From Edaphobacter sp. 4G125 (GTDB lineage: Bacteria; Acidobacteriota; Terriglobia; Terriglobales; Acidobacteriaceae): DNA of 64,000 nt. The stretch is taken from NCBI RefSeq assembly GCF_014274685.1, contig NZ_CP060393.1:1857501-1921500 (forward strand), written 5' to 3'. The notes below the pieces were generated by a model. That model did not search any database, was not told the origin of the DNA, and saw only the letters and a list, made by a program, of their open reading frames with translations. Below are positions 10,091-18,813 of the stretch, piece by piece. The position numbers and the translations under genes were made by a program. Position 1 is the stretch's first letter. Every line of letters starts with the position of its first letter.

Positions 10091-10398
10091 CTTTTAATCG
10101 TTTTATCGGGTGTCCTCTTCATGCGGTTTCATCGCATGAAGGGGAGCATTCGCAGGCGCGAACCGCTTCTAGGCCGTATCCCCATATAGGCAGCCGATCT
10201 TCGATTGCTTTTGGTGATTGGGCCGGGAGCAGTTTTATATCATTGGTCGTGAAATTTATCTCTATTGTCCCAATAGGTATGGAAATACCAAGCTCTCTAA
10301 TACCGCTATCGAAAAGAAATTGTCTGCCGGTGCTACAACACGGAACTGGGCAACTACAAAAACTCTTCTGACTATGATGCAGTAAAGGGACACAATTT
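10091..10398. other. AT-richer intergenic segment with a possible gene remnant
   Basis: No convincing complete gene. The minus strand is open through this stretch and ends in a stop at 10119. The peptide downstream of a Cys-rich stretch (residues like FLFDSGIRELGISIP, then EINFTTNDIKLLPAQSP) looks protein-like, but there is no plausible start: the frame runs back only into the antisense of the next gene. It may be the 3' remnant of a lost gene. The base composition is visibly more AT-rich than pgi and continues into the YdeI-type gene, which suggests a transferred patch. Confidence 0.35.
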
Positions 10399-10962
10399 AT
10401 GCAAACCTTGCATTTCAAAACAGCGGTGGATTTCCGACATTGGTTGGAGAAAAACCATGTGAATTCAGAAGGTATATGGTTGCGCATTTTCAAAAGAGAT
10501 TCGCATGAGAAATCTGTGACCTATGCTGAAGCGCTGGATCAGGCACTTTGCTATGGCTGGATCGATGGCCAGAAAAAAACCTTCGACAAACTATCCTGGC
10601 TTCAGAAATTCACACCAAGACACCCTAAAAGCGGTTGGTCGAAAATAAACACTCAGCATGTAGAGCGCCTTATGAAAGCAGGAGAGATGACCCCTGCAGG
10701 GATGGAGGCAGTTGAAGCAGCAAAAGCAGATGGCCGATGGGAAACTGCCTATGCTTCATCCAAGGATGCTCTCCCGCCGGAAGATTTTCTGAAGGAATTG
10801 AGTAAAAATAAAAAAGCAAAGGCATTTTTTAATACGCTTAACAAAACAAATGTTTATTCGATTGTTTATCGCCTCGAAACGGCAAAGAAGCCGGAAACCA
10901 GAGAAAAACGGATGAAGATGATTCTTGCCATGATGGAGCAAGGCAAAACATTTCATCCTTAA
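10399..10962 (+). CDS. YdeI/OmpD-associated-family protein
   Basis: 187 residues. The start LHFKTAVDFRHWLEKNH, the motif GIWLRIFKRDS, the sequence YAEALDQALCYGWIDGQKK, and the closing ETREKRMKMILAMMEQGK match the YdeI/OmpD-associated family (bacteriocin-tolerance type, DUF1905-related). E. coli YdeI has been linked to stress and peptide resistance, but the biochemical role is unclear. Codon use is richer in A and T (AAA, TTT, AAT) than in the flanking genes, a sign of recent acquisition. ATG 10399 follows AAAGGGA. It is monocistronic; no partner gene is visible. Confidence 0.8.
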   Translation: MQTLHFKTAVDFRHWLEKNHVNSEGIWLRIFKRDSHEKSVTYAEALDQALCYGWIDGQKKTFDKLSWLQKFTPRHPKSGWSKINTQHVERLMKAGEMTPAGMEAVEAAKADGRWETAYASSKDALPPEDFLKELSKNKKAKAFFNTLNKTNVYSIVYRLETAKKPETREKRMKMILAMMEQGKTFHP

Positions 10963-11075
10963 ACCTACGTTACATTTGGCCCCTTCCTGACCTTTTCCCA
11001 GGGGCTGGCCCCATATCGTAAAAGCCTTGCTGTTACCCTCTATAGCTTGAGTCTGAATCTCAGCGTCCCAACAAA

Positions 11076-11690
11076 CCTGTCAAGCCCCTCACTCCCCTGT
11101 ACAAACTCTCCATCCAAAACAAACCAAACCACTTCCCCACCCAGAAACAAACCTCTGGAAAGTGCTGATTTACCCATCCCAACTCTCTACAATAGAAAGT
11201 AGGGAAAGAAGCAAAGCCCCGGCACACGCCGGGGCTTCTTTATTTAACTCGCAGTTTGACAGTCGGACTGCGCCCGAAGTCCAGACTTAAACAATCTGCT
11301 TTGAAGACTTTGCACGAAAACAAGGGGGGATACCCATGCACAACGAAGCCACACTCAACAACGACCAGCCCGATAACGACTACCAGTGCCACCACATCTT
11401 CCCCGATAACGCCCGCTGCGGCAGTCCACGAATGCGCAACGAGCAGTTCTGCTACTACCACCACGACTCCCGCCGCCCCGTCGTTCGCCCGCACGAGCGA
11501 CTCGCACGTCGCAGCACCTTCTCTCTCTTTACCCCCACCGATCACGACGCCATCCAGGAATCTCTCGGCGAGCTCCTCATCCGCATCGCCGCCAACGACA
11601 TCGACCCACGCCGCGCCGGTCTTCTCCTCTACGGCCTCCAGATCTCCTCTGCCAACCTGCGCCGCAAGCAACGAGCTCAGCAAACCCAGC
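11076..11690 (+). repeat. Inverted duplicate module, copy 1 (leader + terminator + Cys/His gene)
   Basis: This segment matches the minus strand of roughly 19569-20185 with scattered differences. Matching begins near a CTGTCAAGCCCC block and includes CATCCAAAACAAACCAAACC, CAACTCTCTACAATAGA, the GCCCCGGC hairpin, CGCCCGAAGTCCAGACTTAA, the GGGGGATACCC box before the ATG, and ~355 bp of coding sequence up to CAAACCCAGC. The two copies face each other 8 kb apart. Whether the unit moves by itself or spreads by gene conversion cannot be told from this window. Confidence 0.8.
11188..11245 (+). promoter_or_regulatory. Promoter-like -10 box followed closely by an intrinsic terminator in the leader
   Basis: TACAAT (11188-11193) is a good -10 box, with no strong -35. 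A start would fall near 11200. Only ~14 bases later, AAGCCCCGGC (11214-11223) and GCCGGGGCTT (11228-11237) form a 10-bp perfect hairpin with loop ACAC and tail CTTTATTT. The Cys/His gene begins ~90 bases further on. This could be an attenuator that normally ends a short RNA, or a terminator insulating the gene. The same arrangement is kept in copy 2. The promoter call is inference; the hairpin is seen directly. Confidence 0.6.
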
Positions 11691-11797
11691 TTCGCTCTCA
11701 ACCCTCAACCCAGGCCACCCATGAATCCGAACCGAAATCGAACGTAGATTCTCAGGCCCAGTCGTATTCGCAAACGACCCCGATTGCTTCCCCGTAA
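11336..11797 (+). CDS. Small Cys/His (C-x9-C-x10-C-x2-H) zinc-finger-like protein
   Basis: 153 residues. Near the N-terminus C18, C28, C39 and H42 (with extra His at 19, 20, 43) have the exact spacing C-x9-C-x10-C-x2-H, suited to one zinc ion and numerically the same as the plant WRC finger; no homology is claimed. An Arg-rich stretch follows, then a predicted helical region (IQESLGELLIRIAAND, RRAGLLLYGLQISSANLR), then a low-complexity Ser/Gln/Thr tail. I do not recognise a named family; nucleic-acid binding is a reasonable guess. The start is preceded by a GGGGGATACCC box. A second copy at 19.9 kb carries a nonsense codon. The C-terminal tail differs after about residue 118. Confidence 0.7.
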   Translation: MHNEATLNNDQPDNDYQCHHIFPDNARCGSPRMRNEQFCYYHHDSRRPVVRPHERLARRSTFSLFTPTDHDAIQESLGELLIRIAANDIDPRRAGLLLYGLQISSANLRRKQRAQQTQLRSQPSTQATHESEPKSNVDSQAQSYSQTTPIASP

Positions 11798-11813
11798 GGT
11801 AGACATCAGATCG

Positions 11814-12278
11814 TCATTGTTTGGGAAGCGCGTCAAGACCGGATTGCGCAATGGCTTCATCAATCTCCGATTTGGCTCCACTCGCGGATATCCCACCCAG
11901 AAGCTGCCCATTCACCTTAATCGGCAACCCTCCTTGATTCGGGAAGAATTCCGGAAATGCCAGCGCTTCCGTGCTGCCCTTTTTGATCGTCTCTGCTCCT
12001 TCTCTGGAAGGTTTGCCGTAGAAGGCCGCATGGCGGGCCTTCCTTTGAGCAAATTGAATCGTACTCAGTGAGGCCGTTTCGCCCTTTTCCAGAAAAAGCA
12101 GATTGCCGCTCTCATCCACGACGCAAATCGTCACGGAAACATTAAGCTCTTTGGCCTTTGCCTCTGCCGCCGCAACCATGACTTTGATATTGGCAAGATC
12201 CAGATACTTCTTGCTTGGAAGATCAGCCGCGGAAGCCACCATCGCTGGAAGAAGAAAAGCCGCTAGGAATCGATTCAC
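11814..12278 (-). CDS. GlcG/HbpS-family heme-binding-like protein, exported
   Basis: 154 residues. A short signal peptide (MNRFLAAFLLPAMVASAADL) is followed by a GlcG/HbpS domain: AAEAKAKELNVSVTICVVDESGNL, LIFLEKGE-like strand, FAQRKARHAAFYGKPS, and GGLPIKVNGQLLGGISASGAKSEIDEAIAQ. Members of this fold bind heme or small molecules and often act with oxidoreductases; the specific function is usually unknown. The signal peptide indicates the periplasm. The 3' end lies close to the convergent 3' end of the Cys/His gene, and the start is divergent from the diguanylate cyclase. Confidence 0.8.
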   Translation of the reverse strand: MNRFLAAFLLPAMVASAADLPSKKYLDLANIKVMVAAAEAKAKELNVSVTICVVDESGNLLFLEKGETASLSTIQFAQRKARHAAFYGKPSREGAETIKKGSTEALAFPEFFPNQGGLPIKVNGQLLGGISASGAKSEIDEAIAQSGLDALPKQ

Positions 12279-12495
12279 AAGTCCCTCCCGTAAAAGTTAT
12301 GCCTTCCAATCTACAAGAGGCCGGGAGCATACATTCCAAACTACTGACCATCGGGCACCCGCAGGGCGAAACGACTCATTATTCAAAACGGGCTGATGAG
12401 ATGCCACCCCATTACTCATTGGTAAACACAGTAGGTGACCAAACCCTATCCCATTGGCATAAAATTGTCTTTTCGGTTTCCCCGAGGCACTCCCA

Positions 12496-13686
12496 TTGGA
12501 CATCCACACACTCCATGTCGAGCATGTTGTCTTTCTTGCCTTGTATTGTGTCCTCACCCTGACCAATTCCTGGCTCTATAAGGGAATGAAGGGGGTTAAC
12601 GGATTCTGCGCCTACAGCTTCTTTGTTCTTCTTGGAGCCCTCGCTGTGTCCCTTCGCGGACACATTCCTGCTCCCATCTCCATCCTCATCGGAACCATCC
12701 CCGTCTCCATCGGCTACGCCTTTCTCTTTGCCTCGGTCCGCGACTTCTTCAACGCGCGCACCCACCAGTTCTATCTCCAAGCCGGCCTGCTCTGTCTGAT
12801 GGTCATCGCCATGGTGCAGTACGGCTGGATTCAGCCCGACACCAGCAAACGGCTCATCGCATACAGCCTTCTGCTCTGCCTCCAGCAGGCCCAGACTGCT
12901 TACCTTCTCTTCCGTACCCATGATCCGGCGATCCGGATCCCCTGTACCTCGCTGGCCCTGATGATGTCCGCGCTGTCTCTCAGCAATCTCGTGCGGCTCA
13001 CCGGAGTCTTCCTCCATGGAGCGCCGCGAAACTATCTCGATGCTGGCCCCTTCCTCGTCTGGATTCTCATTGCGAACTGCTCCCTGCAGGGCGGCATCAT
13101 GATCTCCTACGTCTGGATGACCGCCGCCATGCTGCGCGGCAAGCTCGAAGTGCAAGCGACCACCGATCCGCTCACCGGCACCCTCAACCGTCGCGGAATC
13201 GAAGTCGCCGCTGAGAAGAGCATCCTCGCCTGCAAGCGTGACTCCTCCCCCTTCTCCGCCATCATCATCGACCTCGACGACTTTAAGGGAGTCAATGACA
13301 CCTATGGCCATCACTGCGGCGACGCCACTCTCATCGCCGTTGCTTCCTGCCTTCAGCGAGGAATCCGTCCCGGCGACCTTCTGGCTCGCATCGGTGGCGA
13401 CGAATTCGCCATCCTTCTTCCCAATACCGCGCAAGATGAAGCCACCGAGATCGCCGAACGCCTGAGAGCTTCCATCGCCGCAACCGACATCCTCTACGGC
13501 CAGGTCAAGACAAAGATCACCGCCAGCTTTGGACTCGCCCAGATGCAGCCTTCCCTCGACACATGGGAGGAACTCTTCCTCATCTGTGACAAGCTGCTCT
13601 ACGAAGATAAACGCTCAACGATCCGTCCAGACTTTTCGCAGGAACTCAGTGATTCCTCCCGTCTGGATCTTCTGCAGCCTCGCTGA
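12496..13686 (+). CDS. Membrane-bound diguanylate cyclase (GGDEF)
   Basis: 396 residues from a TTG start at 12496, with GAGG about 8 bases upstream. The first ~205 residues are hydrophobic with about six or seven membrane helices and no recognised sensor fold. The C-terminal ~170 residues form a GGDEF domain: [26 protein letters not shown], and an intact active site [12 protein letters not shown]. An RPGD inhibitory (I) site sits five residues before GGDEF, so product inhibition is likely. It should make c-di-GMP from two GTP at the inner membrane. There is no EAL domain. The signal sensed is unknown. Confidence 0.92.
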   Translation: MDIHTLHVEHVVFLALYCVLTLTNSWLYKGMKGVNGFCAYSFFVLLGALAVSLRGHIPAPISILIGTIPVSIGYAFLFASVRDFFNARTHQFYLQAGLLCLMVIAMVQYGWIQPDTSKRLIAYSLLLCLQQAQTAYLLFRTHDPAIRIPCTSLALMMSALSLSNLVRLTGVFLHGAPRNYLDAGPFLVWILIANCSLQGGIMISYVWMTAAMLRGKLEVQATTDPLTGTLNRRGIEVAAEKSILACKRDSSPFSAIIIDLDDFKGVNDTYGHHCGDATLIAVASCLQRGIRPGDLLARIGGDEFAILLPNTAQDEATEIAERLRASIAATDILYGQVKTKITASFGLAQMQPSLDTWEELFLICDKLLYEDKRSTIRPDFSQELSDSSRLDLLQPR

Positions 13687-13750
13687 AGAGAATTGGCAAC
13701 GCTAATCCTTCACGGTGTCATTTTGGCTGAGCGAGTCTTAAAATGTCCTC

Positions 13751-14128
13751 ATGGAACCCTTGATCACCGAAGCCGAGATCTCCACCCTCGTCGACACCTT
13801 CTACGACAAGGTTCGCCGCGACCCTGATATCGGCCCTATCTTCAACGCCATCGTCGGTGACTGGCCCCATCATCTCGCCACCCTTAAGAACTTCTGGTCT
13901 ACCGTCCTGCTCACCACCGGCCGCTACAAGGGCGACCCCATGATGACCCACCTCCAGCTCCCTCTCGACCCTGATCACTTCTCTCGCTGGCTCGCCCTCT
14001 TTGCCGAAACCGCCCGCGAGATCTTCCTACCCGAAGCAGCCTCCGTCGTCATCGCCAAATCCGAGAGAATCGCCGAAAACTTTCAGGCTGGAATCGCCTA
14101 CCAGCGCGAGCAACGCTCCAGGTCCTGA
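13751..14128 (+). CDS. Group III truncated hemoglobin-like protein
   Basis: 125 residues, the size of the 2-on-2 globins. The early helix ISTLVDTFYDKVRRDPDIGPIF, then DWPHHLATLKNFWSTVLLTTGRYKGDPM, and LPLDPDHFSRWLALFAETA with the likely proximal His match group III truncated hemoglobins. These bind O2, NO or CO in the cytoplasm; their physiological role is mostly unsettled. The short gene stands alone ahead of the fucosidase leader, with a TTGACA promoter element 22 bases after its stop that belongs to the next gene. Confidence 0.88.
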   Translation: MEPLITEAEISTLVDTFYDKVRRDPDIGPIFNAIVGDWPHHLATLKNFWSTVLLTTGRYKGDPMMTHLQLPLDPDHFSRWLALFAETAREIFLPEAASVVIAKSERIAENFQAGIAYQREQRSRS

Positions 14129-14150
14129 ATGCTTTCCACACCCTAGCCTC

Positions 14151-14214
14151 TTGACACGCCTGTTAAACTAAACCTATAGACAAGTGGAAAAGCCCGGGCA
14201 CTCCCCGGGCTTTT
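14151..14214 (+). promoter_or_regulatory. Sigma-70-like promoter with an intrinsic terminator immediately after the start site
   Basis: TTGACA (14151-14156), a 17-base spacer and CTATAG (14174-14179) make a strong promoter with a start near 14186. Directly behind it AAAAGCCCGGG (14188-14198) and CCCGGGCTTTT (14204-14214) form an 11-bp perfect hairpin with loop CACTC and then TTGTTATG. The fucosidase start lies ~97 bases on. Farther down the leader GTACAAA (14250-14256) can pair with TTTGTAC (14290-14296), which abuts the GGGGGGAG ribosome-binding site. This looks like a conditional leader, although the hairpin might instead terminate transcription from the globin gene. Confidence 0.6.
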
Positions 14215-14310
14215 GTTATGCTCATTTCATCGCCTGTCCGAACCATCAAGTACAAACCTAAACTGTTTTTTCCGAATACTTTGTGCATTTTTGTACCGGG
14301 GGGAGTATCC

Positions 14311-15672
14311 ATGACCAAGCCAAACCTGAAGAGCATCGTCTTGATCGCCGCAGCCCTTCTAACGCCACTCGCTCCGGCCCAAAGTTTTCCTGATGTCAAA
14401 CCAAGCCCAGCTCAACTTGCTTGGCAGGACCTCGAAATTGGGGTCATCATCCACTTCTCTACCAACACCTTCCTCAATCGCGAGTGGGGCGATGGAACCG
14501 CCTCCCCTTCCGTCTTCAATCCCAGCCACGTCGATACCGACCAGTGGATGCAGGCCGCCAAAGCCGGAGGAGCAAGGTATGCGGTCCTCGTCGCCAAACA
14601 TCACGACGGCTTCGCGCTCTTCCCTAGCGCTCACACCGACTACTCCGTCAAAGCCAGCCCGTGGATGAACGGTAAAGGCGACCTCGTCCGTCTCGCCTCC
14701 GCCTCCGCCCATCGCGCTGGGCTTGGCTTCGGTGTCTATCTCTCCCCCTGGGACCGGCACGATTCTCGATACCCTGACCCAGCCGCTTACGATAAGTACT
14801 ACCTCGCGCAACTCACCGAGTTGGCCAGCCATTACGGTCCACTCACCGAGTTCTGGCTCGACGGCGCAGGCTCTGCCGGGCGCACATACGACTTCGACAA
14901 AATTGTTCAAGAGCTGCGCACCTATCAGCCCAACACCCTCGTCTTCGCAGACACCGCACTCTATAAAAATGCTGACATCCGTTGGGTCGGGTCGGAAGAT
15001 GGCACCGTCCCATACGAAAACTGGAACGTCATCGACCGCACCGGCTACCTGCGCTGGCGGCCTGTCGAAGCCGATACTCCGCTGCGCAAGCTGCACTGGT
15101 TCTGGCATCCCAATGATGAGGCTTCGCTCAAAACCGTTGATGAACTCGTCCACGTCTATAACAAGACCGTCGGACACGGAGCACAGCTCATGCTTGGTAT
15201 CGCACCAGATGATACCGGCCGCCTACCAGAATCCGACGCCACCCGTCTTCGCGAGTTTGGCGAAGCCATCCAGCGCCTCTATGGGCCTGAGCATAACCTC
15301 ACCCGCCAGGCAACACATGTCCTCAACGATCCTGCAAATGCAGCGATCGATAATGATCCCTCCACCTTCTGGTCAGCTCCCGAACGCCACGCCACTCTCG
15401 AAGTCCGCTTTGACAAGCCTGTAACCTTCGACCGCACCCTCACCATGGAATGGCTCAACGAGGGCCAGCGCGTCGAGGAGTACAGCATCGAAGTCTTCCA
15501 GAACGGAGCCTGGAAACAGATCGTCCATGCCCAGGCCATCGGACATAAAAAGATCGATATCTTCCCGCCTGTTACAGCACAGCGTGTTCGTCTGAATCTT
15601 CTCTCGACCATCGGTTCTGCCGGAATCCGTGAGTTCCAGCTGTTCAACGGATCGAATGCGCAGACCCGTTGA
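14311..15672 (+). CDS. Secreted alpha-L-fucosidase, GH29
   Basis: 453 residues from ATG 14311, which follows GGGGGGAG and opens onto a signal peptide (LIAAALLTPLAPAQS). The GH29 barrel shows GVIIHFSTNTFLNREWG, AKAGGARYAVLVAKHHDGF, GVYLSPWDRH and the nucleophile region LTEFWLDGAGS. The last ~110 residues (from about NDPSTFWSAP) resemble an F5/8-type (discoidin-like) carbohydrate-binding module. It should release alpha-L-fucose from glycans outside the cytoplasm. The leader upstream contains a promoter-terminator pair. The frame is open upstream to 14218, but that part overlaps the leader hairpin and is not a likely start. Confidence 0.9.
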   Translation: MTKPNLKSIVLIAAALLTPLAPAQSFPDVKPSPAQLAWQDLEIGVIIHFSTNTFLNREWGDGTASPSVFNPSHVDTDQWMQAAKAGGARYAVLVAKHHDGFALFPSAHTDYSVKASPWMNGKGDLVRLASASAHRAGLGFGVYLSPWDRHDSRYPDPAAYDKYYLAQLTELASHYGPLTEFWLDGAGSAGRTYDFDKIVQELRTYQPNTLVFADTALYKNADIRWVGSEDGTVPYENWNVIDRTGYLRWRPVEADTPLRKLHWFWHPNDEASLKTVDELVHVYNKTVGHGAQLMLGIAPDDTGRLPESDATRLREFGEAIQRLYGPEHNLTRQATHVLNDPANAAIDNDPSTFWSAPERHATLEVRFDKPVTFDRTLTMEWLNEGQRVEEYSIEVFQNGAWKQIVHAQAIGHKKIDIFPPVTAQRVRLNLLSTIGSAGIREFQLFNGSNAQTR

Positions 15673-15694
15673 ACAGCGCTTTTATACTGACCCA

Positions 15695-16243
15695 ATGGCT
15701 AGTTTTTCCTTGCGTATAGCAACAGCAGAAGATGTTGCTAGTATTCGTGAATTGATCGATGCTTCTGTACGAGGTCTTCAGGCTGGTGACTATTCACCAG
15801 CCCAGATCGACGCATCGCTGCGGACCGTCTTTACTCTCGATAGCCAACTGATTAAAGACGGAACTTACCTGGTCGCGTTTTCCGAGAATGGCGAGATGGC
15901 GGGCTGTGGTGGATGGTCGAAGCGTAAGACCCTGTATGGCGGAGACCACCAGGTGGAAAGAATTGAATCCGAACTGCTGGATCCAGCAGTCGATGCAGCA
16001 AAGGTGCGAGCAATCTTTATCCATCCGCGATTTGCGCGTATGGGGCTTGGCAGTAAGATTCTGGCCGCAGCAGAAGAGGCAGCGAGGCAAGCTGGATTTC
16101 ACCGCTTCGAAATGGGAAGCACTCTGACCGGTGTTGCCTTATACACGCTGAAAGGTTATCGCGAAGTCGATCGGGTAGTGGTTCCGGTAGGGACCAATGA
16201 GTCGATTGAGGTTGTGCGCATGGTGAAGGACACATCGTTGTAG
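15695..16243 (+). CDS. GNAT-family N-acetyltransferase
   Basis: 182 residues from ATG 15695; upstream in-frame codons to 15629 overlap the fucosidase end and lack support. The GNAT fold shows in the N-terminal [18 protein letters not shown], the strand [10 protein letters not shown], the acetyl-CoA pyrophosphate loop [22 protein letters not shown] (Q/R-x-x-G-x-G/A type) and the C-terminal [19 protein letters not shown]. It transfers an acetyl group from acetyl-CoA to an unknown amine. It is followed within 31 bases by the HerA-like ATPase gene in the same direction. Confidence 0.85.
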   Translation: MASFSLRIATAEDVASIRELIDASVRGLQAGDYSPAQIDASLRTVFTLDSQLIKDGTYLVAFSENGEMAGCGGWSKRKTLYGGDHQVERIESELLDPAVDAAKVRAIFIHPRFARMGLGSKILAAAEEAARQAGFHRFEMGSTLTGVALYTLKGYREVDRVVVPVGTNESIEVVRMVKDTSL

Positions 16244-16274
16244 GCTGATAGATACACGTTGGGAGGAATCTGGA

Positions 16275-17804
16275 ATGTCGCAGATGGAGATCGCCAAAGG
16301 CGCAGACGAGTTATACCTTCTGTCTGGAATGTCGAACCGGCACGGCCTGGTCGCCGGAGCAACCGGGACCGGCAAGACTGTGACCCTGCAGGTGATGGCC
16401 GAAGCGTTGAGCAACATCGGCGTATCAGTGTTTGCCGCCGATGTAAAAGGCGACCTTTCGGGCATCAGCCAACCCGGAAAAAGCTCTCCCAAGTTCGAGG
16501 ATAGGGTAAAGTCTCTGGGACTCGGCGAATGGGGCTTCAGCGGTACGCCCGTCGTCTTCTGGGACGTCTTCGGAAAAGAAGGACATCCGGTGCGGGCAAC
16601 CGTCAGTGAGATGGGGCCGCTCCTGATGAGCCGAATCCTCAATCTGAATGAGACTCAGACCGGCGTTCTGACACTGGTCTTCAAGATTGCCGACGACAAT
16701 GGACTGCTCTTGCTGGATATGAAGGATCTTCAGGCAATGTTGCAGCATGTCTCCGAAAACGCCAAAGAATACCAGACACAATATGGCAACATCTCAGCAG
16801 CAAGCGTCGGAGCGATTCAACGTGGACTTGTTGCCTTGGGACAACAAGGTGGAGATCTCTTCTTCGGCGAACCTGCTCTTAATATCGAAGACCTACTGCA
16901 AACCGATGCGCACGGCAAAGGTGTCGTGAATATCCTGGCAGCAGACAAGCTGCTGCAATCGCCACAGTTGTACGCGACGTTTCTTTTGTGGCTAATGAGC
17001 GAGTTGTTCGAAAAACTTCCAGAAGTGGGAGATCCGGAAAAGCCAAAGCTGGTTTTCTTCTTCGACGAAGCTCACCTGCTGTTCAACGATCTTCCTTCGG
17101 TGCTGCAATCGCGAATCGAGCAGGTCGTCCGGCTGATTCGTTCAAAGGGCATCGGCGTTTTCTTTGTGACGCAGAATCCTATTGACGTCCCCGACACGGT
17201 ACTCGGGCAGCTTGGTAATCGTGTGCAGCACGCCTTGCGAGCCTTCTCCCCGAAAGACCAGAAGGCAGTCAAATCCGCGGCGCAGACCTTCCGCGCCAAC
17301 CCAAAGCTCGATGTAGAGGAAACCATCACTCAGCTCGGGGTCGGCGAAGCACTGGTCTCCTTCCTCGACGACAAAGGAATTCCCGGAATCGTCGAACGTG
17401 CAATGGTGTTGCCACCGCATAGCCAGATTGGCCCCATTACTCCCGAGCAAAGGACCGCAATTATTCAGTCGTCTGTCGTTGCAGGAGTGTATGACACACC
17501 GGTGGATCGTGAATCAGCCTACGAGAAATTAAAAGGCAAAGTAGCGACTTCGACCGCAGCTTCTAGTCCTGCCTCTGGCGGAGCAGGCGCAGGCACAGTC
17601 GAGCATGGCTCTGGATGGTTAGGCAGTCTTGAATCCGCAGGAACGATGCTCGGAGGTGTATTCGGCAGTGGAGGTTCACGCCGGGGCGACACCGTTGTAC
17701 AGGCGATGGTCAAGAGCGCAGCTCGCACCATGGGAAGCACCGTCGGGCGCCAGATCGTACGTGGCGTGCTTGGATCGTTGCTGGGTGGCTCGTCGCGGAG
17801 ATAA
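16275..17804 (+). CDS. HerA-like ATPase, DUF853 family
   Basis: 509 residues. Walker A ([12 protein letters not shown]) lies near residue 31, DVKGDLSGI follows, and the Walker B-like [12 protein letters not shown] is near residue 263, with sensor motif VFFVTQNP. This is the DUF853 branch of the HerA/FtsK P-loop superfamily, thought to be hexameric DNA-translocating ATPases; the cellular role is undefined. The last ~100 residues are a Gly/Ser/Ala-rich linker and a short conserved basic tail ([16 protein letters not shown]). ATG 16275 is preceded by GGGAGGAA. No NurA-type nuclease partner is nearby. Confidence 0.88.
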   Translation: MSQMEIAKGADELYLLSGMSNRHGLVAGATGTGKTVTLQVMAEALSNIGVSVFAADVKGDLSGISQPGKSSPKFEDRVKSLGLGEWGFSGTPVVFWDVFGKEGHPVRATVSEMGPLLMSRILNLNETQTGVLTLVFKIADDNGLLLLDMKDLQAMLQHVSENAKEYQTQYGNISAASVGAIQRGLVALGQQGGDLFFGEPALNIEDLLQTDAHGKGVVNILAADKLLQSPQLYATFLLWLMSELFEKLPEVGDPEKPKLVFFFDEAHLLFNDLPSVLQSRIEQVVRLIRSKGIGVFFVTQNPIDVPDTVLGQLGNRVQHALRAFSPKDQKAVKSAAQTFRANPKLDVEETITQLGVGEALVSFLDDKGIPGIVERAMVLPPHSQIGPITPEQRTAIIQSSVVAGVYDTPVDRESAYEKLKGKVATSTAASSPASGGAGAGTVEHGSGWLGSLESAGTMLGGVFGSGGSRRGDTVVQAMVKSAARTMGSTVGRQIVRGVLGSLLGGSSRR

Positions 17805-17860
17805 ACCCACACATCACTTTTGCATTGTCGAGTCAGATTATCTCGGCATACACTCCTCGC

Positions 17861-18772
17861 ATGCGCCGACTTGTGGTTTGCCTCCTCGCCCTCGTGTTGA
17901 CCGTCTCTGTTCCTGGCTTTGCCCAGCAGTGGGCGAAGACAAAGCTTGACGCTTCGCCGCGCCATCGCGAATACGTCACTCTAAAGCATGGCAACCGGTC
18001 TTTGCAGGCCTTCGTTGTCTATCCCGAGGTCAGCGGCAAAGTTCCTGTTGTCGTTCTGATCCACGAGATCTTCGGTTTGTCGGATTGGGCCAAGGAGATG
18101 GCTGACGAACTAGCCGCGGCTGGCTACATTGTTGTGGCGCCTGATCTGCTCTCCGGCTCTGGCCCGGATGGCGGTGGAACCGACTCCTTTGCTGGAGTGG
18201 ACGCCATCACCAAAGCAGTTTCCGGATTGAACGCCGACGTCGTTAATGCCGATCTCGATGCTGCCGTCGATTATGCGAAGAAGCTTCCGGCCTCGAACGG
18301 CACGGTTGTTACCGCCGGGTTCTGCTGGGGTGGAGGAAAATCCTTCGCCTTCGCAGCACATCGTAAAGACCTCGCCGCCGCTTTTGTCTTCTATGGCCCG
18401 CCGCCTTCGGACTTCTCGACGATCACGGCTCCTGTATATGGCTTCTATGCCGGAAACGATTCACGCATCGGCGCCACCCTTCCAGCTACCACGGAGGCGA
18501 TGAAGGCCGCGGGCAAAAAGTTCGATCCCGTTACCTACGATGGTGCCGGGCATGGCTTTATGCGTGCAGGAGAAGACCCGGGTAACACCAATCCTGCGAA
18601 TAAAACCGCACGCGATCAGGCTTTTGAACGCCTGACTTCCCTGCTCAAATCGCTTCCTGCGACACACGGTTCGATCTCTTCACCGCGTTCTTCGAAGAAG
18701 CCTTCTGGCGAAAAAGGCCTTGCAGCCACTACGGTCTCCTGTCACTCCGGCTCCACGGCAACCGCAATGTAG
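17861..18772 (+). CDS. Exported dienelactone hydrolase-family protein
   Basis: 303 residues from ATG 17861, chosen because it begins a clean signal peptide (MRRLVVCLLALVLTVSVPGFAQ). The alpha/beta-hydrolase fold has the dienelactone-hydrolase features VVLIHEIFGLSDWAKEM, AAGYIVVAPDLLSG, the nucleophile elbow with Cys (GFCWGGGKS) and the catalytic His in GAGHGFMR. Classical members open dienelactones in chloroaromatic breakdown; exported relatives are general esterases of unknown substrate. The last ~40 residues are a Ser/Pro/Lys-rich tail. It is followed 41 bases later by the peroxiredoxin-like gene. Confidence 0.85.
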   Translation: MRRLVVCLLALVLTVSVPGFAQQWAKTKLDASPRHREYVTLKHGNRSLQAFVVYPEVSGKVPVVVLIHEIFGLSDWAKEMADELAAAGYIVVAPDLLSGSGPDGGGTDSFAGVDAITKAVSGLNADVVNADLDAAVDYAKKLPASNGTVVTAGFCWGGGKSFAFAAHRKDLAAAFVFYGPPPSDFSTITAPVYGFYAGNDSRIGATLPATTEAMKAAGKKFDPVTYDGAGHGFMRAGEDPGNTNPANKTARDQAFERLTSLLKSLPATHGSISSPRSSKKPSGEKGLAATTVSCHSGSTATAM

Positions 18773-18813
18773 TGAACCATGCTGGTTAGCGAAGGGGCTG
18801 CGATAATAGATAC

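Noticed and set aside
12412-13434. 340-residue minus-strand frame opposite the diguanylate cyclase
   Set aside because: Composition dominated by Glu, Gly and Val as expected from the reverse of a high-GC gene; no motif and no ribosome site.
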